DNA of 5,488 nt from Ruminococcus sp. UBA3855 (GTDB taxonomy: Bacteria; Bacillota; Clostridia; Oscillospirales; Ruminococcaceae), in NCBI GenBank assembly GCA_002392545.1, contig DGHF01000169.1, positions 1 through 5,488 on the forward strand, read 5' to 3'. The notes under the pieces were generated by a model. It saw only the letters and a program-made list of their open reading frames with translations. It searched no databases and was not told where the DNA came from. Position 1 is the first letter of the stretch. Every line of letters begins with the position of its first letter. The translations under genes and the position numbers were made by a program. Shown piece after piece: positions 1 through 5,488 of the stretch.

Positions 1-819
1 CCTGCAATCGTTGTATTCATGAACAAGGCTGACCAGGTTGATGACGAAGAATTGCTCGAACTGGTTGAGATGGATATTCGTGACACACTGTCTTCTTATG
101 AATTCCCTGGTGACGAAATTCCGATTATCAAGGGTTCTGCTCTGAAGGCTCTGGAAGCTCCGGATGACCTGTCTGACCCTGCATATGCTCCTATCATTGA
201 GCTGATGAATGCAGTTGACGAGTATATTCCTACTCCTGAGCGTGACGATGCTAAGCCGTTCCTGATGCCTATCGAAGATACTATGACTATTTCTGGTCGT
301 GGTACTGTTGTAACAGGTCGTGTAGAGCGTGGTAAGATTAGCGTTGGCGACGAAGTAGAAATCGTTGGTTTGAAGGAAGAGAAGGACAAGACTGTTATTA
401 CTGGTCTGGAAATGTTCCGTAAGACTCTGGATTTCGCAGAAGCAGGCGACAATATTGGTGCTTTGCTCCGTGGTGTTCAGAGAAAGGACGTTGAAAGAGG
501 ACAGGTTCTCTGCAAGCCCGGTTCTATTCATCCGCATACCAAGTTCACTGGTCAGGTTTACGTTCTGAAGAAGGAAGAAGGCGGTCGTCATACTCCGTTC
601 TTCAACAAGTACAAGCCCCAGTTCTATTTCAGAACTACCGACGTTACCGGCTCTATCACACTCCCTGAGGGTGTTGAAATGTGCCGTCCTGGTGACAACG
701 TTGAAATGCATGTTGAGCTGATTACTCCCATTGCTATCGAGCAGAATCTCCGTTTCGCTATTCGTGAAGGTGGCAGAACTGTTGGCTCTGGTGTAGTTAT
801 CTCCATTGACGAACAGTAA
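1..819 (+). CDS. tuf: Elongation factor Tu (EF-Tu), C-terminal part, 5' end outside window
   Basis: EF-Tu is the cytoplasmic GTPase that carries aminoacyl-tRNA to the ribosomal A site. The reading frame is open from base 1, so the gene starts before the window; 272 residues are visible and roughly 127 N-terminal residues (P-loop, switch regions) are missing, judged against the usual length of about 395. The G4 motif NKAD is at visible residues 8-11 and the G5 motif SALK lies shortly after. Domain II follows, with [14 protein letters not shown], and then domain III, with [18 protein letters not shown] and the near-terminal [15 protein letters not shown]. The first half is rich in codons typical of highly expressed genes (CGT Arg, CTG Leu, GTT Val, GGT Gly). 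No frameshift or missing key residue is seen. An intrinsic terminator follows 26 bp after the stop, so this is the last gene of its transcript; in many bacteria tuf ends the str operon after fusA, but the upstream genes are not visible here. Confidence 0.98.
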   Translation, partial: PAIVVFMNKADQVDDEELLELVEMDIRDTLSSYEFPGDEIPIIKGSALKALEAPDDLSDPAYAPIIELMNAVDEYIPTPERDDAKPFLMPIEDTMTISGRGTVVTGRVERGKISVGDEVEIVGLKEEKDKTVITGLEMFRKTLDFAEAGDNIGALLRGVQRKDVERGQVLCKPGSIHPHTKFTGQVYVLKKEEGGRHTPFFNKYKPQFYFRTTDVTGSITLPEGVEMCRPGDNVEMHVELITPIAIEQNLRFAIREGGRTVGSGVVISIDEQ

Positions 820-845
820 TTCCATTCCTTGGTTTTTTTAGAAGG

Positions 846-877
846 AGAGGGACAGCGCAAGCTGTCCTTTTTCTTTT
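846..877 (+). terminator. Intrinsic terminator of tuf
   Basis: A stem pairs 848-856 with 861-869 around a GCAA tetraloop (857-860). It has a solid GGACAGC/GCTGTCC core, one outer G-U pair, and a run of T from 868 to 877 broken by a single C. It lies 26 bp past the tuf stop codon. The GNRA-type loop and the T tract are the standard form of a Rho-independent terminator. It also separates tuf from the mannanase, which has its own promoter downstream. Confidence 0.9.
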
Positions 878-890
878 GCCTTTGGAATTG

Positions 891-923
891 TGCAAAACTT
901 ACAAAAAAAATTGTCATTTTGCA
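891..923. repeat. AT-rich inverted repeat upstream of the mannanase -35 region
   Basis: TGCAAAA (891-897) is mirrored by TTTTGCA (917-923). Inside it, ACAA (901-904) is mirrored by TTGT (911-914), with centres offset by only half a base. The block sits about 19 bp upstream of the -35 hexamer and overlaps the left arm of the larger inverted repeat at 885-894. It could be a regulator site or an A/T-rich UP-like element. In such AT-rich DNA chance is a real alternative. Confidence 0.25.
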
Positions 924-941
924 TAAAAATAAAATGTTTGC

Positions 942-970
942 TTGCATATGGGAAAATAATGTGTTATAAT
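942..970 (+). promoter_or_regulatory. Extended -10 promoter for the dockerin-bearing mannanase
   Basis: A perfect TATAAT lies at 965-970, preceded by TGT at 962-964, which forms an extended -10 (TGnTATAAT). A weak -35, TTGCAT at 942-947, matches the consensus only in TTG, with a 17-bp spacer. The DNA upstream (about 901-937) is A/T-rich. Transcription should start near 977, giving a leader of about 66 nt before the ATG at 1043. The poor -35 with a strong extended -10 suggests a sigma-A promoter that depends on region 3.0 contacts or on an activator. Confidence 0.7.
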
Positions 971-974
971 TGTA

Positions 975-1024
975 TCAGAATTAACTGAGAGTATGATTCT
1001 GCACAATTCATGCTTTTCAGAATT
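975..1024 (+). promoter_or_regulatory. Repeats at the start of the mannanase leader
   Basis: TCAGAATT occurs twice, at 975-982 and 1017-1024, exactly 42 bp apart. Between the copies lies ATTCTG (996-1001), which is complementary to CAGAAT in both, so two mutually exclusive short hairpins can be drawn (976-981 with 996-1001, or 996-1001 with 1018-1023). The second ends three bases before the AAGGAGG ribosome binding site at 1027-1033. The first copy also forms TCAG-N6-CTGA (975-988) at the predicted start point. The six-pair stems are weak; a DNA operator is as likely as an RNA switch. Confidence 0.3.
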
Positions 1025-1042
1025 TGAAGGAGGAAGATTACC

Positions 1043-3352
1043 ATGAAGATGAAAAAAGTGGCTGCATTGGTGGCAGCTGTTCTGTCAGTGAATGCACTGG
1101 TTTCTGTACCATTTAACGCAATTGCATTGGAAACAGTGACATACGAGGCAGAAGAGGCTACAATTGGCGGAGTTGGCGAGGTAAAAACGGAAATTAGTGG
1201 TTATTCCGGTACAGGTTATGTGGATTTGACGAATAATACCAGTTCTTTGCCGTCCGTAACTTTCAAGGTAAATGTGAAGGAAGCCGGAATTTATGGGCTG
1301 ACTGTTCGTTATGCAACGGCTTATGGTTCAAAGCCTTTGGAAGTTAAGGTAAATGACAAAATTGTTGATAGTCCGACATTGGATGCTTCAAAAGAGTTCA
1401 CAGAGAAAATGTTCAAGGTTGAACTTGCAGAAGGTGAAAGTACTGTAGTATTAACTGCAAGTTGGGGCTGGATGCAGGTTGACTCTATTACATTGGGAGA
1501 TTATGCGCCGTCTCGTCCTGAAATCGTAGCAAAGCATACTTCACCTTGTGACCCTAAGGCAACAGAAGAAGCTAAAAAAGTGATGACTTACCTCAACAGC
1601 GTTTATGGTGAGCATATTCTTTCAGGACAGCAGGAAATTTATAATTATGGTCCTCATGGTGTAGAAACAGAATTTGAGTACATCAAGGAAAAGACTGGAA
1701 AATTACCGGCTATCCGTGGCTTTGATTTGGGAAATTCCTGCAACCCAATTACTTCTTGTTTTGGTGAGGACGGAGTTTCTGACCGTATGCTGCAATGGGC
1801 TGCAAATGGCGGTCTTGTAGAGTCTTCTTTTCATCTGAATGTACCGAAGGATTTCGCAAATTATACTATGGGTGATAGTCTTGGATTTAATGATACTACT
1901 TATTCTGAAAAAACAGACTTTTCTCCCTCTAAGGCAGCGCAAGAAGGTACAAAGGAAAATGAATTCTATACAAAGGCTTTGGATACTCTGGCAGAAAAGT
2001 TTTTAGTGTTGCAGGAAAAGGGCGTTCCGGTTCTCTGGAGACCTCTGCATGAAGCACAGGGCAATTTACCAGCAGAAGGTCAGGTGAGTGGTTCGTGGTT
2101 CTGGTGGGGCAGTGAAGGCGAAAAGTCTTATAAAGAACTTTGGCTGTATACTTACAAGTATCTGACAGAAACTAAGGGCTGTCATAACCTCATTTGGGAA
2201 TGGAATACTTATGATTATGCGAACTCGGCTGACTGGTACCCTGGGGATGAATATGTAGATATTATCGGCTTTGATAAGTATAACTGCACAAAGTACGTTG
2301 ATAATGGTAGCGGTCAGTGGGTTCCTGAATTGGGACACAATGATTCTTCTATTGCTGATACATTCTATAGCATTATGAAGAGATATAACAATGCTAAGAT
2401 GGTCGCACTCATGGAAAATGACAGCTTCTCTACCGTGGATAATCTCACAATGGATAAGGCTGGTTGGCTGTATTTCCTGACATGGTATGATGGCGGTAGT
2501 GATGACATCAATTTCCTGTCAAATCCTGTCTTCAATACTGAAAAAGACCTCATCGATATGTACACAAGCGATTACTGCATTACCCTTGATGAGTTGCCAA
2601 AGTTCAGCGAAATTGAAATCGACCCTGATGCTACCAATGAGGTTATCAATACTGAACCATCTGAACCGGAAGAAGGTCATGCTTCTATTAAGCCGAATGA
2701 TAATGGCAATTTGACAATTAAGTTCCCTGAAGCTGGTGAGGCTGCATATTTGAAGGTGACACTTCCTGATGGTGCAACCTATGCAAATGGTTGTCTTGGT
2801 GTTACTGTTCCAGTGGATGGTGTTTACTATTGGGCAAGTGTGAAATGGGAAGCTACAAAGAGCGGTACAATTGAAGTCAATTTTGCGGAGGATTTGTACA
2901 ATGTAACTTACACAGGTGAGGATAATCTCCCTGTCGAAATTAAAGATGAAGCTATTTTGGATGCTGTCAAGAAGGCACTGAGCGAACAGACTACATTTGA
3001 AGGTCAGGTTTGGTATGTTGATGAAGGCTCAACAGCTGATGTTGCTATTGTTGATGCTTACATGAAGGCTACCGGTACTTCTGACCCGACTGAGCCTTCC
3101 GAAGATGTCACCGAAACTCAGCCTACTACCGATGTGGAAATTCCTTTCATGCTCTATGGTGATGTTGATGATGACGGTTCTATTTCGATTGTTGACGTTC
3201 TGACGTTGAATCAGTATCTCCTCGGTGTGAGCAAAGACCCCATCAATGAGAAAAATGCTGATGTTGACAACAATAGTGTTATCAATGACACGGATGCTAT
3301 GAATATTCTGAAATCCCTTGTCAATCTCGTGACACTCCCCATTGCTGAATAA
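1043..3352 (+). CDS. Secreted cellulosomal beta-mannanase: signal peptide, CBM35-like, GH26, unassigned module, type I dockerin
   Basis: Predicted endo-beta-1,4-mannanase (769 residues), exported and docked onto a cellulosome scaffoldin to cut mannan in plant cell walls. Start: AAGGAGG at 1027-1033 lies 9 nt before this ATG; the Met at residue 3 is spaced less well. Residues 1-28 form a Sec signal peptide (KMKK, hydrophobic core, likely cut after AIA). Residues 32-154 resemble CBM35 (YEAEEA opening, WGWMQVDSI close), a family that can bind mannan. Residues 165-515 are GH26: H264 in FHLNVP, acid/base E337 in RPLHE, FWWG at 353-356, and likely nucleophile E458 in ALMEND. Two TEPSE-containing linkers (537-541, 683-687) flank an unassigned module at 546-678 with Trp at 597, 602 and 657. 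The dockerin covers about 705-766: loop 1 is canonical (D707, D709, D711, G712, D718), while loop 2 is degenerate (D740, D742, N744, S745, D751). CBM35-GH26-dockerin order also occurs in clostridial cellulosomal mannanases. The gene looks monocistronic. Other GH26 activities, such as beta-1,3-1,4-glucanase, are possible. Confidence 0.92.
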   Translation: MKMKKVAALVAAVLSVNALVSVPFNAIALETVTYEAEEATIGGVGEVKTEISGYSGTGYVDLTNNTSSLPSVTFKVNVKEAGIYGLTVRYATAYGSKPLEVKVNDKIVDSPTLDASKEFTEKMFKVELAEGESTVVLTASWGWMQVDSITLGDYAPSRPEIVAKHTSPCDPKATEEAKKVMTYLNSVYGEHILSGQQEIYNYGPHGVETEFEYIKEKTGKLPAIRGFDLGNSCNPITSCFGEDGVSDRMLQWAANGGLVESSFHLNVPKDFANYTMGDSLGFNDTTYSEKTDFSPSKAAQEGTKENEFYTKALDTLAEKFLVLQEKGVPVLWRPLHEAQGNLPAEGQVSGSWFWWGSEGEKSYKELWLYTYKYLTETKGCHNLIWEWNTYDYANSADWYPGDEYVDIIGFDKYNCTKYVDNGSGQWVPELGHNDSSIADTFYSIMKRYNNAKMVALMENDSFSTVDNLTMDKAGWLYFLTWYDGGSDDINFLSNPVFNTEKDLIDMYTSDYCITLDELPKFSEIEIDPDATNEVINTEPSEPEEGHASIKPNDNGNLTIKFPEAGEAAYLKVTLPDGATYANGCLGVTVPVDGVYYWASVKWEATKSGTIEVNFAEDLYNVTYTGEDNLPVEIKDEAILDAVKKALSEQTTFEGQVWYVDEGSTADVAIVDAYMKATGTSDPTEPSEDVTETQPTTDVEIPFMLYGDVDDDGSISIVDVLTLNQYLLGVSKDPINEKNADVDNNSVINDTDAMNILKSLVNLVTLPIAE

Positions 3353-3375
3353 TCCAAAACCATTCATTCCATATC

Positions 3376-3403
3376 AAAAGCCCCTGCAATTGCAGGGGCT
3401 TTT
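3376..3403. terminator. Two-way intrinsic terminator between the mannanase gene and rpoD
   Basis: A perfect 28-bp palindrome centred between 3389 and 3390, with core GCCCCTGCA/TGCAGGGGC flanked by AAAA on the left and TTTT on the right. Read from either strand it gives a GC-rich stem followed by four U. It begins 23 bp past the mannanase stop and lies about 21 bp beyond the rpoD stop (3425) on the other strand, so it can end both converging transcripts. The U tracts are short, so efficiency on each side is uncertain. Confidence 0.85.
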
Positions 3404-3424
3404 CTCTGATGTATCATGCAGAAA

Positions 3425-4525
3425 TCAGTCAAGGAAATCTTTCACTTTCTTGCTTCTGCTGGGGTGGCGGAGTTTGCGGAGGGCTTTCGCTTCAATCTGG
3501 CGGATTCTCTCACGGGTAACGTTGAACTGTGCACCAACTTCTTCCAGTGTGCGGGAACGTCCGTCAATCAGTCCGAAACGCAGACGGAGCACATTCGCTT
3601 CACGGTCAGTCAATGTGGAAAGTACCTCGTCAAGCTGTTCCTTCAACAGGGTGTGAGAGGCTGCATCCGCCGGAGCTGGTGCATCATCATCAGGGATGAA
3701 GTCGCCGAGGTGGGAATCTTCCTCTTCACCGATGGGCGTTTCAAGGGAAACAGGGTCTTGTGCGATTCGCATAATTTCACGCACACGCTCAACAGGCAGT
3801 TCCAGACGTTCAGCAATTTCTTCCGGTGTCGGGTCATGACCATTTTCATGGAGCAACTGGCTGGAAACTTTCTTGACTTTGGTAATTGTCTCCACCATGT
3901 GAACAGGGATTCTGATGGTTCTGGCTTGGTCGGCGATTGCCCTTGTGATTGCCTGACGAATCCACCATGTGGCATAAGTGGAGAATTTGAACCCCTTGTT
4001 ATAGTCGAACTTCTCCACAGCCTTAATCAAGCCGAGGTTTCCCTCCTGAATCAGGTCAAGGAACTGCATTCCACGTCCTACATACTTTTTGGCAATGGAA
4101 ACCACCAGACGGAGATTTGCCTCAGAAAGGCGACGTTTTGCACGTTTCGCCTGAAGGGGTGTGCCTTCTGCCATCAGTCGGGCGAGTTCGATTTCCTCAT
4201 CACCAGAAAGAAGCGGTACACGCCCGATTTCTTTCAGGTAAATTTTTACAGGGTCATCAACTGCAAGACCTTCTGTAGAAAGTGCGGAGTCCAAGTCATC
4301 GTCCAGACCGTCACTGATTTCGATATGATTCAGGTCGAAATTATCGTCAATGACGTTGTTGTCAATGATTTCAATGCCCTGCTGTTCGCAACTGTCGTAA
4401 AAAGTGTTAATCTGGTCGGCATCAAAATCCATTTCCTCTAATGCAATAGAAATTTGCTGTGTTGTCAGCTTTCCAGATGCTTTGCCTCTCTCAAGCAGGG
4501 CTTCAATTGTAGACTTCTTGTCCAT
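3425..4525 (-). CDS. rpoD: Primary RNA polymerase sigma factor (sigma-A / sigma-70)
   Basis: Housekeeping sigma factor (366 residues, the size usual for Gram-positive SigA), which directs RNA polymerase to -10/-35 promoters. AAGGAGG at 4533-4539 lies 7 nt before the ATG. Region 1.1 spans about residues 1-55, followed by an acidic stretch (56-90) and region 1.2 from [11 protein letters not shown] (91-101). Region 2 contains [16 protein letters not shown], the core-binding [19 protein letters not shown] and the -10 melting motif [13 protein letters not shown] (181-193). Region 3.0 keeps H209 and E212 (VHMVE), which contact an extended -10. The region 3.2 finger ([13 protein letters not shown], 271-283) and the region 4.2 helix-turn-helix ([30 protein letters not shown]) complete the protein. 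It lies 69 bp downstream of dnaG in the same orientation, the conserved dnaG-rpoD pair, and is probably cotranscribed with it. No clear separate promoter is seen in the spacer; one could lie inside dnaG. The presence of region 1.1 and the full set of regions argues against an alternative sigma factor. Confidence 0.98.
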   Translation of the reverse strand: MDKKSTIEALLERGKASGKLTTQQISIALEEMDFDADQINTFYDSCEQQGIEIIDNNVIDDNFDLNHIEISDGLDDDLDSALSTEGLAVDDPVKIYLKEIGRVPLLSGDEEIELARLMAEGTPLQAKRAKRRLSEANLRLVVSIAKKYVGRGMQFLDLIQEGNLGLIKAVEKFDYNKGFKFSTYATWWIRQAITRAIADQARTIRIPVHMVETITKVKKVSSQLLHENGHDPTPEEIAERLELPVERVREIMRIAQDPVSLETPIGEEEDSHLGDFIPDDDAPAPADAASHTLLKEQLDEVLSTLTDREANVLRLRFGLIDGRSRTLEEVGAQFNVTRERIRQIEAKALRKLRHPSRSKKVKDFLD

Positions 4526-4560
4526 TAAAAATCCTCCTTATGGTCTTGTGTGGATAATAT

Positions 4561-4588
4561 TCAAAGAACCGGAAACGGCTCTTTTTGA
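4561..4588 (-). promoter_or_regulatory. Hairpin in the dnaG-rpoD spacer (possible processing or attenuation element)
   Basis: On the minus strand AAAGAGCCG (4584-4576) pairs with CGGTTCTTT (4571-4563) around a TTTC loop, and UCAAA/UUUGA can extend the stem past a two-base bulge. The pair at 4568/4579 is G-U in minus-strand RNA but an A-C mismatch in plus-strand RNA, so the fold favours the rpoD direction. It starts 6 bp past the dnaG stop and ends about 20 bp before the rpoD ribosome binding site. Only three U follow, so it is a weak terminator at best; RNA processing or partial attenuation between primase and sigma factor fits better. Confidence 0.5.
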
Positions 4589-4594
4589 CATGGT

Positions 4595-5488
4595 TCAGGT
4601 GGCTGACTTCTGTTTATTTGCAACCATTTTCAAAAGGTCGTCGTCTGTGAGGTCTCCACTGGGACGGACGGCATTTTTCACATTGTACAGGAGAGTGATA
4701 CATTCCTGCAATACCTGTTCCGTGACAGGAACTTCCTGATGACGACCGGAAACAGCAAAAAAACGGCTCATTTCCTCTTCGTTGAAAATCTCACGCAGTG
4801 CATCAAATGACGGCAGAAAATCAGGATTCTGTGATGCTTTCTGAAAAATTGCACCATAGGCATACTTGTGAAAATCTGTCACAAAATATTCTGGTGTGAT
4901 TTTCTGCATCACGTCACGGATGCTTTCAGGATTTTTCAGCAGATAAGCGAAAATATTTTCCTCTGCAAGGTATTCTTTGACATACTGCTGTTCCTGTGGG
5001 GTGAGCATATCCCGTGGGATGATATTTCTTTGAATATCGTGAAAATGTTCCTCTTCGGCACGTTTTCCAAGGGCTTTTCTGGCTCTCTCCACCTGCGCAC
5101 TGATGACAATTTCCCGCACCCCGATTTCATGGGAAATTCTGGAAATACTGACACTCCTTTGCAGTTCACTGTCAATCTCTGCAAGGACATTCACACAACG
5201 GCGGAGATACTGCACTTTTCCGCCGTCCGTTGCAACGTCAAGCCCTTCCTTGCACTGCTGGAAACGGAAATCCAATGCATCTTCTGAATTCGCCAGTAAC
5301 AGCCGGAATTTTTCAGCACCGAATTTCTTGATAAATTCGTCAGGGTCTTTTGCGCCCTGCATTTTCAGGATACGGACGGGAATTCCGGCACTGCTGAACA
5401 TATTCAAGGCTCTTTGGGTGGCTCGCTGTCCTGCGCCGTCGCTGTCATAGGAAAGTATGACTTGCTGGACATACCGCCCAATCAATCT
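4595..5488 (-). CDS. dnaG: DNA primase (DnaG), C-terminal half, 5' end outside window
   Basis: DnaG makes the RNA primers that start Okazaki fragments and works with the replicative helicase at the fork. The frame is open to the window edge (the last full codon, 5488-5486, reads Arg), so 297 residues are visible and about the same number, including the zinc-binding domain and the start of the polymerase core, lie outside. The Toprim metal-binding motif SYDSDGAGQ is at visible residues 13-21 and KDPDEFIKKFG at 47-57, both typical of DnaG. The rest of the RNA polymerase core follows, and from about residue 165 a helical C-terminal region (EENIFAYLLKNPE, ITPEYF, HKYAYGAI) matches the helicase-binding domain. 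The TTG at 5485 is in frame but is not a start: conserved primase sequence begins before it. The TGA stop at 4597-4595 is followed 69 bp later by rpoD, as expected for the macromolecular synthesis operon. Any rpsU upstream is not visible. Confidence 0.97.
   Translation of the reverse strand, partial: RLIGRYVQQVILSYDSDGAGQRATQRALNMFSSAGIPVRILKMQGAKDPDEFIKKFGAEKFRLLLANSEDALDFRFQQCKEGLDVATDGGKVQYLRRCVNVLAEIDSELQRSVSISRISHEIGVREIVISAQVERARKALGKRAEEEHFHDIQRNIIPRDMLTPQEQQYVKEYLAEENIFAYLLKNPESIRDVMQKITPEYFVTDFHKYAYGAIFQKASQNPDFLPSFDALREIFNEEEMSRFFAVSGRHQEVPVTEQVLQECITLLYNVKNAVRPSGDLTDDDLLKMVANKQKSAT

Larger units (their letters stand above)
885..1009. promoter_or_regulatory. 10-bp inverted repeat bracketing the mannanase promoter (possible paired operator)
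   Basis: GAATTGTGCA at 885-894 is the exact reverse complement of TGCACAATTC at 1000-1009. The arms lie on either side of the predicted promoter at 942-970, with centres about 115 bp apart. The left arm is past the tuf terminator and upstream of the predicted mannanase start point, so it would not be in the mannanase RNA; a protein-DNA role (two half-sites or looping) is more likely than an RNA hairpin. The matching arms are seen directly; the operator role is inference, and no known regulator motif was recognised. Confidence 0.35.

Noticed and set aside
1..819. Changes in EF-Tu that might give resistance to elfamycin-type antibiotics
   Set aside because: The visible positions equivalent to E. 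coli G316, Q329 and A375 keep the common residues; the N-terminal contacts are outside the window. Nothing unusual is supported.
624..947. A minus-strand frame running from the tuf-mannanase spacer into tuf
   Set aside because: It is antisense to conserved EF-Tu domain III and crosses the tuf terminator; the translation is not protein-like and no start signals are seen.
2651..3103. TEPSE in both linkers (residues 537-541 and 683-687) as a recent duplication
   Set aside because: The two copies use different codons (gaa cca tct against gag cct tcc), and short acidic Pro/Thr/Ser linkers converge easily, so no recent DNA repeat is supported.
3416..4441. A 341-codon open frame on the plus strand, antisense to rpoD
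   Set aside because: It overlaps almost all of an unmistakable sigma factor gene. Its translation is Cys-, Phe- and Asn-rich without any recognisable domain, it has no ribosome binding site, and it starts just past a terminator. It is a shadow frame.
4554..4582. Possible minus-strand promoter for rpoD using TATTAT at 4559-4554
   Set aside because: The -10-like hexamer is fair, but no -35 match or TG extension was found at suitable spacing, and the segment overlaps the hairpin. Not enough support to annotate.
4563..4586. Reading the 4563-4584 stem plus five T as a plus-strand terminator with a GAAA loop
   Set aside because: No plus-strand gene ends here, and the plus-strand stem has an A-C mismatch that is a G-U pair on the other strand, so the minus-strand reading is preferred.
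4868..5287. A 139-codon plus-strand frame, with smaller frames on both strands within dnaG
   Set aside because: They lie inside conserved primase coding sequence, lack ribosome binding sites and resemble no family.

Overview
The window looks like chromosomal DNA from a fibre-degrading, cellulosome-forming member of the Ruminococcus group (Bacillota, Clostridia). The evidence is a secreted mannanase ending in a type I dockerin, strong AAGGAGG ribosome binding sites, Gram-positive style primary sigma factor and primase sequences, and moderate AT richness. A species such as R. flavefaciens or a relative is plausible, but the genus is an inference and I cannot fix the species.

Layout. Positions 1-819 (+) are the C-terminal two thirds of tuf (EF-Tu), followed by an intrinsic terminator at 846-877. 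A 223-bp intergenic region (820-1042) holds that terminator, an extended -10 promoter at 942-970 and several inverted and direct repeats around it. Positions 1043-3352 (+) encode a 769-residue modular enzyme: signal peptide, CBM35-like module, GH26 catalytic domain, an unassigned module between two acidic/Pro/Thr linkers, and a C-terminal dockerin. A perfect 28-bp palindrome at 3376-3403 sits in the 72-bp gap between convergent genes and can serve as a two-way terminator. On the minus strand, dnaG (primase, C-terminal half, running off the window at 5488) is followed by rpoD/sigA (4525 to 3425). The 69-bp dnaG-rpoD spacer contains a hairpin just upstream of the rpoD ribosome binding site.

How it fits together. 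tuf, dnaG and rpoD are core translation, replication and transcription genes; dnaG-rpoD is the conserved remnant of the macromolecular synthesis operon. The mannanase is a self-contained, apparently monocistronic accessory gene with its own promoter and terminator, set between two housekeeping blocks. Its product should be exported and docked onto a scaffoldin cohesin to attack beta-mannan. The sigma factor encoded here keeps the region 3.0 His and Glu that read an extended -10, the element seen in front of the mannanase.

I found no wholly new system. The best leads are the unassigned module in the mannanase (2678-3076), a 10-bp inverted repeat that brackets its promoter (885-894 and 1000-1009), and the strand-oriented hairpin between dnaG and rpoD. 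There is no sign of tRNA, rRNA, CRISPR, insertion sequence or prophage, and no gene-free stretch exceeds 300 bases.
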